Positions 1 through 11,833 of a stretch of DNA of 64,000 bases are shown here, piece by piece; positions within the stretch are counted from its first letter, which is position 1; each line of letters opens with the position of its first letter. Location of the stretch: NCBI GenBank assembly GCA_037043455.1, contig JAWPHD010010355.1, positions 30,554 to 94,553 on the forward strand, in the 5' to 3' direction. The notes below the pieces were generated by a model, which made no database searches, was not told the DNA's origin, and saw only the letters and a program-made list of their open reading frames with translations. The stretch comes from Cyrtodaria siliqua (lineage: Eukaryota; Mollusca; Bivalvia; Adapedonta; Hiatellidae). The position numbers were made by a program, and so were the translations under genes.

Positions 1-3000
1 AAAGTCACATTACCCACTGCCCTGTGGGTGGGGAACACTGCTAAGATTTTAAGAAAGTCACATTACCCACTGCCCTGTGGGTGGGGAACACTGCTGTGAC
101 TTTTAGAAAGACACATTACCCACTGCCCTGTGGGTGGGGAACACTGCTAAGATTTTAAGAAAGTCACATTACCCACTGCCCTGTGGGTGGGGAACACTGC
201 TATGATTTTTAGAAAGTCACATTACCCACTGCCCTGTGGGTGGGGAACGCTGCTAAGATTTGTAGAAAGTCAAATTACCCACTGTCCTGTGGCTGGGGAA
301 CACTGCTATGATTTTTAGAAAGTCACATTACCCACTGCCCTGAGGGTGGGGAACGCTGCTAAGATTTGTAGAAAGTCAAATTACCCACTGTCCTGTGGCT
401 GGGGAACTCTGCTAAGATTTGTAGAAAGTCAAATTACCCACTGTCCTGTGGCTGGGGAACGCTGCTATGATTTTTAGAAAGTCAAATTACCCACTGTCCT
501 GTGGCTGGGGAACGCTGCTATGATTTGTAGAAAGTCAAATTACCCACTGTCCTGTGGCTGGGGAACGCTGCTAAGATTTGTAGAAAGTCAAATTACCCAC
601 TGTCCTGTGGCTGGGGAACGCTGCTAAGATTTGTAGAAAGTCAAATTACCCACTGTCCTGTGGCTGGGGAACGGTGCTAAGATTTGTAGAAAGTCAAATT
701 ACCCACTGTCCTGTGGCTGGGGAACGCTGCTAAGATTTGTAGAAAGTCAAATTACCCACTGTCCTGTGGCTGGGGAACGCTGCTAAGATTTGTAGAAAGT
801 CAAATTACCCACTGTCCTGTGGCTGGGGAACGCTGCTAAGATTTGTAGAAAGTCAAATTACCCACTGTCCTGTGGCTGGGGAACGCTGCTATGATTTGTA
901 GAAAGTCAAATTACCCACTGTCCTGTGGCTGGGGAACGCTGCTAAGATTTGTAGAAAGTCAAATTACCACAGGAACGCTGCTAAGATTTGTAGAAAGTCA
1001 AATTACCCACTGTCCTGTGGCTGGGGAACGCTGCTAAGATTTGTAGAAAGTCAAATTACCCACTGTCCTGTGGCTGGGGAACGCTGCTATGATTTGTAGA
1101 AAGTCAAATTACCCACTGTCCTGTGGCTGGGGAACGCTGCTAAGATTTGTAGAAAGTCAAATTACCCACTGTCCTGTGGCTGGGGAACGCTGCTATGATT
1201 TGTAGAAAGTCAAATTACCCACTGTCCTGTGGCTGGGGAACGCTGCTAAGATTTGTAGAAAGTCAAATTACCCACTGTCCTGTGGCTGGGGAACGCTGCT
1301 AAGATTTGTAGAAAGTCAAATTACCCACTGTCCTGTGGCTGGGGAACGCTGCTAAGATTTGTAGAAAGTCAAATTACCCACTGTCCTGTGGCTGGGGAAC
1401 GCTGCTAAGATTTGTAGAAAGTCAAATTACCCACTGTCCTGTGGCTGGGGAACGCTGCTAAGATTTGTAGAAAGTCAAATTACCCACTGTCCTGTGGCTG
1501 GGGAACGCTGCTAAGATTTGTAGAAAGTCAAATTAATCAACTGTCCTGTGGCTGGGGAACGCTGCTAAGATTTGTAGAAAGTCAAATTACCCACTGTCCT
1601 GTGGCTGGGGAACGCTGCTAAGATTTGTAGAAAGTCAAATTACCCACTGTCCTGTGGCTGTGGAACGCTGCTAAGATTTGTAGAAAGTCAAATTACCCAC
1701 TGTCCTGTGGCTGGGGAACGCTGCTAAGATTTGTAGAAAGTCAAATTACCCACTGTCCTGTGGCTGGGGAACGCTGCTAAGATTTGTAGAAAGTCAAATT
1801 ACCCACTGTCCTGTGGCTGGGGAACGCTGCTAAGATTTGTAGAAAGTCAAATTACCCACTGTCCTGTGGCTGGGGAACGCTGCTATGATTTGTAGAAAGT
1901 CAAATTACCCACTGTCCTGTGGCTGGGGAACGCTGCTAAGATTTGTAGAAAGTCAAATTACCCACTGTCCTGTGGCTGGGGAACGCTGCTAAGATTTGTA
2001 GAAAGTCAAATTACCCACTGCCCTGTGGCTGGGGAACGCTGCTAAGATTTGTAGAAAGTCAAATTACCCACTGTCCTGTGGCTGGGGAACACTGCTAAGA
2101 TTTGTAGAAAGTCAAATTACCCACTGTCCTGTGGCTGGGAAACACTGCTAAGATTTGTAGAAAGTCAAATTACCCACTGTCCTGTGGCTGGGAAACGCTG
2201 CTAAGATTTGTAGAAAGTCAAATTACCCACTGTCCTGTGGCTGGGGAACACTGCTAAGATTTGTAGAAAGTCAAATTACCCACTGTCCTGTGGCTGGGAA
2301 ACACTGCTAAGATTTGTAGAAAGTCAAATTACCCACTGTCCTGTGGCTGGGGAACGCTGCTAAGATTTGTAGAAAGTCAAATTACCCACTGCCCTGTGGC
2401 TGGGGAACGCTGCTAAGATTTGTAGAAAGTCAAATTACCCACTGTCCTGTGGCTGGGGAACGCTGCTAAGATTTGTAGAAAGTCAAATTACCCACTGCCC
2501 TGTGGCTGGGGAACGCTGCTAAGATTTGTAGAAAGTCAAATTACCCACTGTCCTGTGGCTGGGGAACGCTGCTAAGATTTGTAGAAAGTCAAATTACCCA
2601 CTGTCCTGTGGCTGGGGAACACTGCTAAGATTTGTAGAAAGTCAAATTACCCACTGTCCTGTGGCTGGGAAACACTGCTAAGATTTGTAGAAAGTCAAAT
2701 TACCCACTGTCCTGTGGCTGGGGAACGCTGCTAAGATTTGTAGAAAGTCAAATTACCCACTGTCCTGTGGCTGGGGAACGCTGCTAAGATTTGTAGAAAG
2801 TCAAATTACCCACTGCCCTGTGGGTGGGGAACACTGCTAAGATTTGTAGAAAGTCAAATTACCCACTGCCCTGTGGCTGGGGAACGCTGCTAAGATTTGT
2901 AGAAAGTCAAATTACCCACTGTCCTGTGGGTGGGGAACACTGCTAAGATTTGTAGAAAGTCAAATTACCCACTGCCCTGTGGCTGGGGAACACTGCTAAG

Positions 3001-3115
3001 ATTTGTAGAAAGTCAAATTACCCACTGTCCTGTGGGTGGGGAACACTGCTGTGACTTTTAGTCAAATTACCCACTGTCCTGTGGGTGGGGAACACTGCTG
3101 TGACTTTTAGTCATA
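1..3115. repeat. 53-bp minisatellite array, about 58 copies
   Basis: Head-to-tail copies of a 53-bp unit with core CCCACTGTCCTGTGGCTGGG followed by gaacgctgctaagatttgta. One copy near 965-985 has lost about 34 bp, and the last copies (3040-3110) are a few bases short. Copies at both ends carry CTGCCCTGTGGGTGGGG and aacactg; the central copies are nearly uniform CTGTCCTGTGGCTGGGG and aacgctg. The array starts at or before base 1, so its left end is not seen. No open frame runs through it. Confidence 0.97.
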
Positions 3116-3560
3116 TTACCCACTGCCTTTTGAGTCGGAACACTGCCCTTTAACCTTAAAGTCACATACAGCCCCTGCATTGTGGGTGGGGATTACTGCT
3201 TTGACCTTTAGAAAGTAATGTACATCTCCTGCCCTATGGTAGTAAAACACTGCTATGACCTTTAAAAAGATGCCTATACTAACTCTCACGTGGGTGGAAA
3301 ACTCTGTGCTATGACATTTAGGATGTAATGTAACCACCTGCCTTGTGGGTAGGGAACCAAGCAATGTACATCCCCTAACATGTGGGTCAGGGACACTGCT
3401 ATGACCTTTAGGAAGTCATGTAGACCCTGTGCCTTGTGGGTTGCAAACACTGATATGACCTTAGGAAGTAACATATACACCCACTTTGTAAGTCATGTAC
3501 ATCCCCTACCCTGTGGGTCAGGCACACTGATATGATCTTTAGGAAGTCACATAAGGCATT
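3116..3560. repeat. Degenerate flank of the 53-bp array
   Basis: Seven or so diverged copies of the same unit continue to the right, recognisable by ctgccctgtgggt, aacactgctatgaccttta and gaaagtca. Spacing has drifted to 55-65 bp. This is the decayed edge expected when unequal exchange homogenises only the middle of an array. Confidence 0.85.
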
Positions 3561-5095
3561 TCGACTGCAGAAAATATCATGACTAGAGAGAAGTGACATC
3601 ATATTTCTATACCGACTGTTTTTTTCTCAAGGAATGAAACAAATCAGGAAACACAACCCAGAAGAGGACCGAATTATCTGCACTCTTAGATTAACAAGAG
3701 TTATGCGCAACATGCTGTCTTGCCTAAAGTGATGTGTTCACCAAACAGGTTTCAAATGACCTTCATCTTGATAAAATCGAGGGTTTATGCAACATCAAAT
3801 ACCTTTGTCTGCATTCAAAAGGGTAGCATTCATAGTTTTCCATAAAAGGAGCTAACTGCAAATATTGATGAATGGACAGACATTACCATTCCATAGACCA
3901 GATTCGGTCAAAATAATAGACGTGTGTCCATATCAGCTTGATTATGCTAAATATAGCCTTTACTTATAGACAGTGTCCCTTTAAAAAGTTAATTTCATTG
4001 GCGGCGCGCCCTGAGCATGCAGCCTATATTTGTATTTGCTTTTTGATGCTGCATATGGAGGAGCACGTGACATATGGAGGAGCAAGTAATTAAAAATGTT
4101 GGGGGTAAAAAGACTGGCCAAAATGTTGGGGGTAAAAGACTGGCCATAAGATCGTGTTGTTGTACTGAAATTGCTGTATTGAAATTGGCGCTATGTCATA
4201 GGTCCATATATTAGGTAACTATTACAGCTACATCTCTGACACTTTAAATCATAACATGACCCAGCATACCAGGTTTCATAACTCTGTGCTGCTTTCTGCG
4301 AAAGTTATGCCCCTTTTTGCACTTAGTATTACTTTTTAGCCAGTATGTTTTTGGAAAAAATACGGCTTATTGTCTGTCATCCCTTGATCGGCGTCTGTGT
4401 ATTTGGTTAAGTTTTATGTTAAGGTGCACTTCTTTCATTCTTTCAGTAACTATAACAGATACAGCTTTGAAACCACCCAGGAAAATCTCACATCAGTCCA
4501 ACGTGGCACACTTCTATGACAAAAATCAGTGTCAAACATTCAAAAAACCAAACTGTATGATATGCCGAATACATATGTCATCCATTTGTCATAGTACACA
4601 TTTCACTGTTCATATCAGCTTCTTTTTTGATGTTTTTTTTTACTTAATTCAAATTTCCCCAACATTCTAAAACTCTTCATAACATTCTAGAAATATATAT
4701 CATGAGCAATTAATGCAAACACTTAAATATGTTTTGATATCTTAAGTATGTGCCTTTGTTCTCAATTTACTATTGCTTAATTTTTATACTTTTAAAATAT
4801 TTCTACATTTTTTGTTATATAATAAAAATTTGCAATTAAATTTGCAAATAAATACACAGTCATGTTTGTTTCCTCCTTTTGAAAACATTCTGTGCAGCCC
4901 TGATGCTTTGCATCAGTTTCTTCTTGTATTGAACAGGTTTAGCCTGCAAAAATATCCACCATTATAATTGGGAAGTATCATGTTACACAGAGGCTGTTGT
5001 TTTTTGCTCTCACAAATTGACATTTTAATCTAAGCATAATGTCCTATTTTATCATGAACATGTTATCACAAATTAATGCTGGTATCGGCTTGTGA
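3561..5095. other. No gene seen; two tiny duplications
   Basis: Unique-looking AT-rich sequence. At 4060-4145 two short segments are each duplicated in tandem (catatggaggagca, and aaatgttgggggtaaaa). The stretch 4240-4320 (ataactctgtgctgc, aaagttatgcccct) resembles dispersed repeat bodies elsewhere in the window. Open frames here, including 4317-4670, have no recognisable domain and AT-rich composition like the surroundings, so I do not call them genes. Confidence 0.6.
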
Positions 5096-5292
5096 TGCAA
5101 TAAAAGGCCAGGTTCCAGTATAAAAACTCCAACATGGCCTTTTTTCAAATCATTATTCTATCAAAGAGGTTTAATCACAAATTTCTAAATCATATTTAGC
5201 ACTTTTAAAGCATTTGTAAACTCAAAATTTGGCATGTCAATACATTAAACATAACAACTGTATCATGTATTTATTTTCTATACAAAACATTT
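5096..5292. repeat. Dispersed repeat, copy 1 of a diverged pair
   Basis: Shares aaaggccagg, agaggtttaatcacaa, tttctaaat, ggcatgt and tgtatttattttctat in the same order with 7935-8165. The two copies are diverged and carry small indels. No protein coding is visible and the class is unknown. Confidence 0.7.
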
Positions 5293-5310
5293 TTTGACTC
5301 AATCAAATTA

Positions 5311-5480
5311 GATGTTCTTTAACGGCACATCAACACATTATAGGTTGTTTACAGCCACCGCAGAGAGAGAGGAAGGATACATAGGAATCCAGGAACCTGC
5401 ACTTCTCTTACTATCAAATAGACTCCTAAGGTTTTTTAATGTTCTTGGAGGAAAGACTCCAATACATGGGACGGCATGTC
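5311..5480 (-). mobile_element. SINE-1 fragment, head missing
   Basis: Matches the tail half of the full SINE-1 copies at 27173 and 48110 (tgttctttaacggcacatca, gagagaggaaggatacatag, cttggaggaaagac). The tRNA-like head on the right is absent. It is read on the minus strand with the head toward higher coordinates. Confidence 0.85.
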
Positions 5481-5717
5481 ATCATATAATTAGTTTGTGT
5501 TTGTTTTATATTAAAGCTCAAAGTAACAGTGTCCCTTTATTAAAATAGAAGAATTATTTTAGCAAACTTGGTTGTTTTGTAATGTTTGTCAACATTAAAC
5601 ATTTGAAGTGCTAAACCTTTAAATATAAAATTGTCTTTATTGTCATTGTCACTGAATCATTATTGTCATTAAAAAAAACTTTTTTTTTTAAATTAATTTT
5701 TTAATATACTTTTTCTG

Positions 5718-5882
5718 CAATTAAGTGAGGAAGTGTCGATTCTTACGGATGGCGGGAGGTGTACAGTACTGGTTCTACCCATGAAAAGTGGGTGGTCTGC
5801 CTCCACCACAAAAAATTTAACGTCATATATAAACTTACATGTGTTGAAAATGACGTAAAACACCATACAAACAAACAAACAA
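5718..5882 (+). mobile_element. SINE-2, 5'-truncated
   Basis: Carries the SINE-2 body in forward orientation: gtgaggaagtgtcgattctt, acggatggcgggaggt, tggttctaccc, gtggtctgcctccaccacaa, acgtcatatata, gtgttgaaaatgacg, ending in an acaaacaaacaaacaaa tail. The tRNA-like head is missing. Confidence 0.9.
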
Positions 5883-6337
5883 ATTTTCTGCAATTAATTG
5901 TTTGGATTTCCAGAATCTTTACCCATTTTAAATATTGAAGGGTCAATGCAAAACTATTGTAATTACATATGAATAAAGAAGGAGATACAATAGTTCTGCA
6001 CTGAACCCTCGATATATAGCAATGAAAAAGTCCAGGTGTTTACATTTTAATCTGCAAAGTTTATCAGTGGCTGTCAAGTGAAAAGTGTATATGGTTCTGT
6101 ATAATTGCTTCCATTATCAGCTTGTCAGCTTTCATTGTTTTTTAATATAAGCATATCAGAAAATGTCAGTGCATATTATAATTAATATAATGTTCACTGC
6201 TACTATGGGTCTTCAGTGGCTGGAAGTTATTAAAATAACAAGAATTCTGTCCAGTGAGTTTAGATATGAAATCTGTAACACTGTACTTTAAATGTAATAC
6301 AATTTGGAGATGGTATAAGTATTGTGAAATTTGGAGA
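5883..6337. other. No gene or clear repeat seen
   Basis: AT-rich single-copy-looking sequence. I see no coding signal, no splice-bounded open stretch and no second copy in the window. Confidence 0.5.
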
Positions 6338-6700
6338 CAGTACATGTATTTAAGAGATCACTGATGTTGACACTTGGTCAGTTTGGGCTGAACCCATGGA
6401 CTCCAACCCATGGTTAGTTGGAGATCTGGAAGTTACTGGCATTATGAAGGACAATGATATTTAAAGGTGGTTTTTATGAAATTCGAATACTCTGCTCCAA
6501 AGAACAGAAAATTATAATAATTTAACACACTTTAACACATTTTTTGGTGACAGTACATGTATTTAAGTGACCTTGACTCTGACCCAGGGTCAGTTGGAGG
6601 GCTGGAAATTATTGACATTAAGACGGACAATGACCAGGAGGTCATATGTGAAATTTGAACATTCTACTCCCAAGGGCAAAAAAGTTATCATACAATATGT
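6338..6700. repeat. Diverged tandem duplication, about 210-bp spacing
   Basis: Two modules both begin agtacatgtatttaag, then carry ggtcagtt, ggag.tctggaa.tta, gaaat..gaatac/acattct and ctcc.aag. They lie at 6338-6530 and 6549-6700. Divergence is high, so the duplication is old. Confidence 0.6.
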
Positions 6701-6938
6701 TGATGTTGTCGAGCCCGCCAACATTAGCGGCGCCTATTTCTCAATTTTTTTCAAAAGGCGAGACAACAAATACCTAAAGCAGAATGTATGAAAATAGTAA
6801 CAAAGTGGTAGGGCACTGCAACTTTAAAGATTCTGACCTAGAGTACACATGTGTGACACATGTGTGACAATCGTGCAACAACGAGGCATGAGGCTGGGCT
6901 ATGATACTGTAAAGTTGTTCATGGGTAGGCGGTAATAC

Positions 6939-7100
6939 CGAGGACTGGATGCCCATGATTGATTTTGAGGACCGGATGCCCATGATTGATTTTGAGGACC
7001 GGATACCCATGATTGATTTTGAGGACTGGATGCCCATGATTGATTTTGAGGACCGGATGCCCATGATTGATTTTGAGGACCGGATGCCCATGACTGATCT
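6939..7100. repeat. 27-bp minisatellite, about 5.5 copies
   Basis: The unit contains gatgcccatgattgatttt and gaggaccg. Nine codons per unit keep a minus-strand frame open, giving repeats of SSKSIMGIR. There is no sign this is a gene beyond the open frame forced by the repeat. Confidence 0.93.
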
Positions 7101-7608
7101 TTTCTTACATTGATATTTTGTAAAAGTGAGAATTCTTTTATTCCACGATATATATGAAATGTTGTTTCTGAACTGCCACAACTTCCCATTTATTCTTATA
7201 TCATTTGCACTAGCTTGATATCGGCATACATGTGTAAGGTTTAAGCACGTGATATTTGTAGTTGGAAACTAATATTTACCAACTAGCTACATGCAATTAG
7301 CAATAATGTTCTACTAGCTTAAGATTGCATATGACATAAAATAAAGCAGTTGTGTTTGAACTACAACAACTTTCCATCAAATGAATTATATCCCAATATA
7401 TAATACTATGATCTGCCAATATTTTATAGTCATGTGTTTATTAATTGCCTTTGTTGATTCTTTTGTTAATTAATCCACATGTTAACTTAGATTAGGTTAC
7501 AGGTAATAAATGAACTGTAAAATACACTATATATGTATTACCACTAGATTATAGTTAAACTCTGTGTTTTATTAATTACATGTACAACTAGAAATTATTT
7601 AGAAACAT
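7101..7608. other. No gene seen
   Basis: AT-rich sequence with many short taattaa runs. No coding stretch, repeat pair or RNA gene is recognised. Confidence 0.5.
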
Positions 7609-7870
7609 ATGTCTCCCCCCCTAAAGCAACGTTCAAGGGTATTCATTGTCAGTAATGTATCAAAATCATCAAAATGGCCATAACTCCGGCAAAAATCAAT
7701 AAACCAGATGCCTTTAGGACATGCAAAACTACACATGATACAGATACTTCCCACCAAGTTTGGTTAAAATCCACATAAAAATGCAGTCAGAGTCGAGGTG
7801 ACAAGATTTCATGATGGACAGGTTGGTCGGACAAAAAGAATATGTGTCACTCAATAGGAGCAGGAAACAT
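7609..7870 (-). mobile_element. Fragment of a hairpin-ended dispersed repeat
   Basis: Starts atgtctccccccct and holds atggccataactccggcaaa, accaagtttggttaaaatcc and a degenerate gatggacaggttggtcgga stretch. These are the parts found near the right end of the element at 44760-45075 (gtctcctcc..., cgtcaaaatccaa, gatggacagacaaacggacg). Orientation is uncertain. Confidence 0.5.
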
Positions 7871-7934
7871 ACAATTCTATCCTGATACACGCATTTCGGG
7901 ACAAATTTTACTTTTTTGATATGAACTGTATTTT

Positions 7935-8165
7935 GAGTTAACGGCCAGGGTTGTGTATAAAACCCCCAAAATGACCCCAGAGTAACTTTTCTGATCATTT
8001 TATGCATTATGCTGTTCAGAGAGGTTTAATCACAAGTTTCTAAATAATAAAGCATTTTTAAACCATAAAATTCGGCATGTAAATACACTAAACATTACTC
8101 TATACATATATATCAAAATAATTATATAATGTATTTATTTTCTATACTTTCTAGAACAAAACTGT
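7935..8165. repeat. Dispersed repeat, copy 2 of the pair with 5096-5292
   Basis: Shows the same ordered blocks as copy 1: acggccaggg, agaggtttaatcacaa, tttctaaat, ggcatgtaaatacac, tgtatttattttctat. No coding is seen. Confidence 0.7.
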
Positions 8166-9490
8166 TATTCCCAACTGTCAAATTTTGAATTTGGTGCATC
8201 TATTAATAGCTGTACCTGTAAAAATAAGATCAGTGATTGGTCAGAGTGCTGAAACCTTTATCTTGAAGCAGACGAAATTCTAACTGGCTACAGTGTATAC
8301 ATAATGACGGTGGACACTACCGAACGCTGGGGTTTAGGCCAGTAAGTAATTTCAGGCTATAGTCTGTGGCATATATAGGACATTCTTTACCTTTATTTGT
8401 AAGAACAATGTTATGTAATTTTTAAGAAAGAACAACATTAATGTATTTCTCCATGGGAAACCTGTCTTAAATCAGCAGTAGACAGACAGAAACATAAATA
8501 ATTCCAGCTAACCTAGTGGTTATCTAATAAACAGTGACATATTTATGTCCAAAAAGATGAACATTTATGCAGTCCTTGGCACTGTTTGCTGCATTTCCCC
8601 ATACCTTCCAATCCTCACAAAATGCTCACTTGACTTCTTTTTTATGTAGGTTTGACAACACTTATATTGGTATAAAAATCAATGTACTTTAAAACTAGAA
8701 ATATCACAAAGTGATGAATACCTCCATTCCAAATACTGTTGTTCCGTAGTATATGCATCTGAACACCAATCCTTTCTGTCGAAAGTTTCATTTTGAGTCA
8801 ATAAAGAATCCTGTTCTGTTCTGTTAAATGGATGAACAGATATCAGCTAACAAAAGGGCCATTAATTTTGTGAAAATGGCATCTTATTTACTGATACTGA
8901 ATAGTGTGAAGTTTCATTCCATTGTGTCAAGATGCTTTTAACACAATTTGTCTAAGTACAAAAAGGGGTATAACTCTGCTAAAATCATAAATTGCAAACA
9001 AAAAGGGGCATTACTCTGCTTAACTGGGATGCAGAGTGGTGTGTTGCCTATTGGCACAGAATACATTCGTGTATAACGTTACATTGACGGGATGCGACGT
9101 GGCAGGACAAAGTGAAACCTATATGTAGCCTCATCAAATCGATCTGTTTGCGGGAATATATAAATATTGGGTGATGAGGCCTATTTATCCTTATTTTTTC
9201 CCTTGCTCTAGTCCTGACCACCCCTCTATCTTCCTATTTAATCTATTTTTCATCTGGCAGTTTACAATAAAAATACATTTCTACTGGTGAAAGACAAAAA
9301 TAATGACTCATATAAAGACAGTCCAAAATTATTAAAACTGGCAAGATAGGTACAATACAGATGCGCAACTCCATTTTATGTTTGGTGTAAATGTATTGTT
9401 AACATTCACCTTGATATGGGAGAGGCCTTTAAATTTACATCTGTACCTTGATCATAGACCATAACTCAACCACATGACCTGTTCACCACT
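8166..9490. other. No gene; repeat-body sequence
   Basis: Holds fragments such as aaaaggggtataactctgct and aaaaggggcattactctgct (8950-9025), the same style of body as 27930-28230. A short gc-richer stretch at 9075-9115 (gacgggatgcgacgtggcag) loosely resembles 42700-42760. No splice-bounded coding stretch was found. Confidence 0.5.
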
Positions 9491-9574
9491 AAATTGATTT
9501 TATAGTCACACCAACAGCCTAATTTCCAGCTTTCAATGGTGGAGGTAGATGGGTGGATATCTGGGTAGAACCAC
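9491..9574 (-). mobile_element. SINE-4, first part (split by hAT-like insertion)
   Basis: Matches the intact copy at 42951-43114: attgattttatagtcacacc, aacagc, ctttccagctttc, attggtgga, ctgggtagaacca. The copy is interrupted exactly after AGAACCAC and resumes at 10224. Confidence 0.85.
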
Positions 9575-10223
9575 TAGCGGATCCAGGGGGGGCGCACCCG
9601 GTGCGCGCCCCCCCTAAAAATTCCGGATCATACATGTATGTCCATGTTACTGTAGATAAAATATCAAACAATTTCGATGCACGCCCTCAGTATAAATTTT
9701 TTTTTCGCTCGCTTCGCTCGCTCGCATAATGACTAATGAGTGCTTTAATTAACACATTGTTAGATCCTTTTATTTGAAAACGGACTTTTTTTTATTCATA
9801 CATGTATGTCCATGTTACGGTAGATAAAATATCAAACAATTTCGATGCACTCCCTCAGTATAAATTTTTTGTTCGACGCATAATGGCTAATGAGTGGTTT
9901 AATTAACACATTGTTAAATCCTTTTATTTGAAAATGGACTTTTTTTTTATTCATACATGTATGTCCATGTTGCTGTAGATAAAATATCAAACAATTTCGA
10001 TGCACGCCCTCAGTATAATTTTTTTTTTCGCTCGCTTCGCTCGCTCTACACATAATGGCTAATGAGTGGTTTGATTAACACATTGTTAAATCCTTTTATT
10101 TGAAAACGGACTTTACTACCCTATCAATGCACTAACGCAACCGTTTTATGAGGCTCGAAACGGACCCGAAAATTGACCAAAATCTTACGCCCCCCCTAAG
10201 CTGAAATCCTGGATCCGCCCCTG
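9575..10223. mobile_element. Non-autonomous hAT-like element
   Basis: Ends are tagcggatccagg on the left and cctggatccgcccctg on the right, inverted copies of each other with a small left-end loss. It is flanked by an 8-bp duplication (AGAACCAC at 9567-9574, AGAACTAC at 10224-10231), the length hAT transposases make. The inside is three tandem modules starting at 9629, 9797 and 9952 (catacatgtatgtccatgtt, aaacaatttcgatgcac, cgctcgcttcgctcgct). No transposase is encoded, so movement would need a partner element. Confidence 0.8.
9629..10110. repeat. Internal tandem triplication of the hAT-like element
   Basis: Three modules spaced 168 and 155 bp apart. Each holds atgtccatgtt, gtagataaaatatcaaac, cctcagtataa and taatgagtg.tttaattaaca. 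The middle copy lacks the cgctcgcttcgctcgctc palindrome present in the outer two. Confidence 0.85.
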
Positions 10224-10300
10224 AGAACTACCAATGTTCTGCAAGCCAGCTGGATAACTTCCTCACATAAAAATTCATGGTCACATGAGGGCTAGATAAT
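10224..10300 (-). mobile_element. SINE-4, second part
   Basis: Continues the SINE-4 copy after the insertion: agaactaccaatgttctgca, agccagctggata. The intact copy at 43075-43110 shows the same joined sequence without an insert. Confidence 0.8.
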
Positions 10301-10612
10301 AACAGGGTAATATTGTTTATAATAGCATAGATGCACAACTATACCATAGTTCTAGCATACCCATAGCTACATCAGTAGGTTGCACTATTCCTCTAACCAT
10401 TACAGGGGACCATTATAGCATGCTCCTGAATTCTAGTCTTTCTAGATTCCACCTGTGTCTAATTAACAGATCATTTAGAGAATGTTACATATCACTCAGG
10501 TAAATGGGTGATTTAGATATATTAATAATAAACCACATGAATAAGATATTTCGGTATAACATTCTCATTATGTTTATCACTCCAGAGCAGATTTGAGAAT
10601 ATATTTCAATCC
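10301..10612. other. No gene seen
   Basis: AT-rich filler between repeats, with no coding, RNA or repeat-pair signal. Confidence 0.5.
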
Positions 10613-10755
10613 TTAGCCTGCTATGAATGTATAATGGACTGTCCTTTCTTTAAATTTAGACCATTCCATTTATGTTACTCGCAGGCTGATCTGGGTTACA
10701 ATGGACGCAAAGGCTATTGTAGTCGCCCTTAGCAGGATATTGTAGACGCCCTTAG
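10613..10755 (+). mobile_element. MITE-A copy with internal deletion
   Basis: Left end is ttagcctgctatgaatgtat and then the MITE-A body (aatggactgtcctttcttt, gaccattccatttatg). A deletion removes the middle and the copy resumes at ttactcgcaggctgatctgg, cgcaaaggctattgtag. Its right terminus is amplified into the adjoining 23-bp array, and the final end (ggctaagggttaa) is at 11403-11414. Confidence 0.85.
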
Positions 10756-11403
10756 CAGGATACTGTAGAAACCCTTAGCAGGATATTGTAGACGCCCTTA
10801 GCAGGATATTGTAGACGCCCTTAGCAGGATATTGTAGATGCCCTTAGCAGGATATTGTAGACGCCCTTAGCAGGATATTGTAGATGCCCTTAGCAGGATA
10901 TTGTAGATGCCCTTAGCAGGACATTGTAGACGCCCTTAGCAGGACATTGTAGACGCCCTTAGCAGGATATTGTAGATGCCCTTAGCAGGATATTGTAGAC
11001 GCCCTTAGCAGGATATTGTAGACGCCCTTAGCAGGATATTGTAGACGCCCTTAGCAGGATATTGTAGATGCCCTTAGCAGGATATTGTAGACGCCCTTAG
11101 CAGGATATTGTAGACGCCCTTAGCAGGATATTGTAGACGCCCTTAGCAGGATATTGTAGACGCCCTTAGCAGGATATTGTAGATGCCCTTAGCAGGATAT
11201 TGTAGATGCCCTTAGCAGGATATTGTAGACGCCCTTAGCAGGATATTGTAGATGCCCTTAGCAGGATATTGTAGATGCCCTTAGCAGGATATTGTAGATG
11301 CCCTTAGCAGGATATTGTAGACGCCCTTAGCAGGATATTGTAGACGCCCTTAGCAGGACATTGTAGACGCCCTTAGCAGGATATTGTAGACGTCCTTAGC
11401 AGG
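10735..11403. repeat. 23-bp minisatellite, about 29 copies, made from the MITE-A end
   Basis: The unit is atattgtagacgcccttagc plus agg, with a c/t variant (gacgccc or gatgccc). It equals the last 23 bp of MITE-A (ctattatagtcgtgcttagc plus ggg) with a few changes, and the array sits exactly where the right end of the flanking MITE-A copy should be. Confidence 0.92.
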
Positions 11404-11637
11404 CTAAGGGTTAATTAAGACGATGGGTGGATTCGACTGGGACTATTTCCATAAGCACATTGCTGTTTCGCTTGTTGAATTCCTTCAGTTTTCATATCAT
11501 CCAATCCGATTACGGTAAATAATTGATTTGATTGGTCAGTCGTTTTTCTATACTCAACACACATTATGAAAATTATCCCAACTGAAAAAGTATATCTACA
11601 ACAAAGGCCAGGCAAATACCATCAATGTACAATCAAA

Positions 11638-11640
11638 ACT

Positions 11641-11698
<58 letters not shown>

Positions 11699-11699
11699 C
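11638..11699. repeat. (ATC)n microsatellite
   Basis: About twenty pure atc triplets. Confidence 0.97.
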
Positions 11700-11727
11700 C
11701 ATATCCTCCTTCTCTTCCTGCTTTGAA

Positions 11728-11833
11728 ACCTTCTCGCCTCTCACTTCTGCGGGTTTGAAACTCACTGGGAGCTCGACTTACAAGTGAGAAAGGGTTGATT
11801 CTTACGGATGGCAGAAGGTATTCAATACTGGTT
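11728..11833 (+). mobile_element. SINE-2 front part, broken by a triplet repeat
   Basis: Reads ttctcgcctctcacttctgc, gggtttgaaactcac (a degraded B box), gggagctcgacttacaagtg, gattcttacggatggcagaa, tactggttc, and then runs straight into (CTC)n. The rest of the SINE is missing. Confidence 0.85.

Noticed and set aside
1..3115. CRISPR-like array (regular repeats)
   Set aside because: Units are contiguous with no unique spacers, and the sequence is eukaryotic.
4317..4670. 117-codon plus-strand frame as a gene
   Set aside because: AT-rich, no domain, no splice context, and it partly overlaps a repeat-like stretch (aaagttatgcccct).
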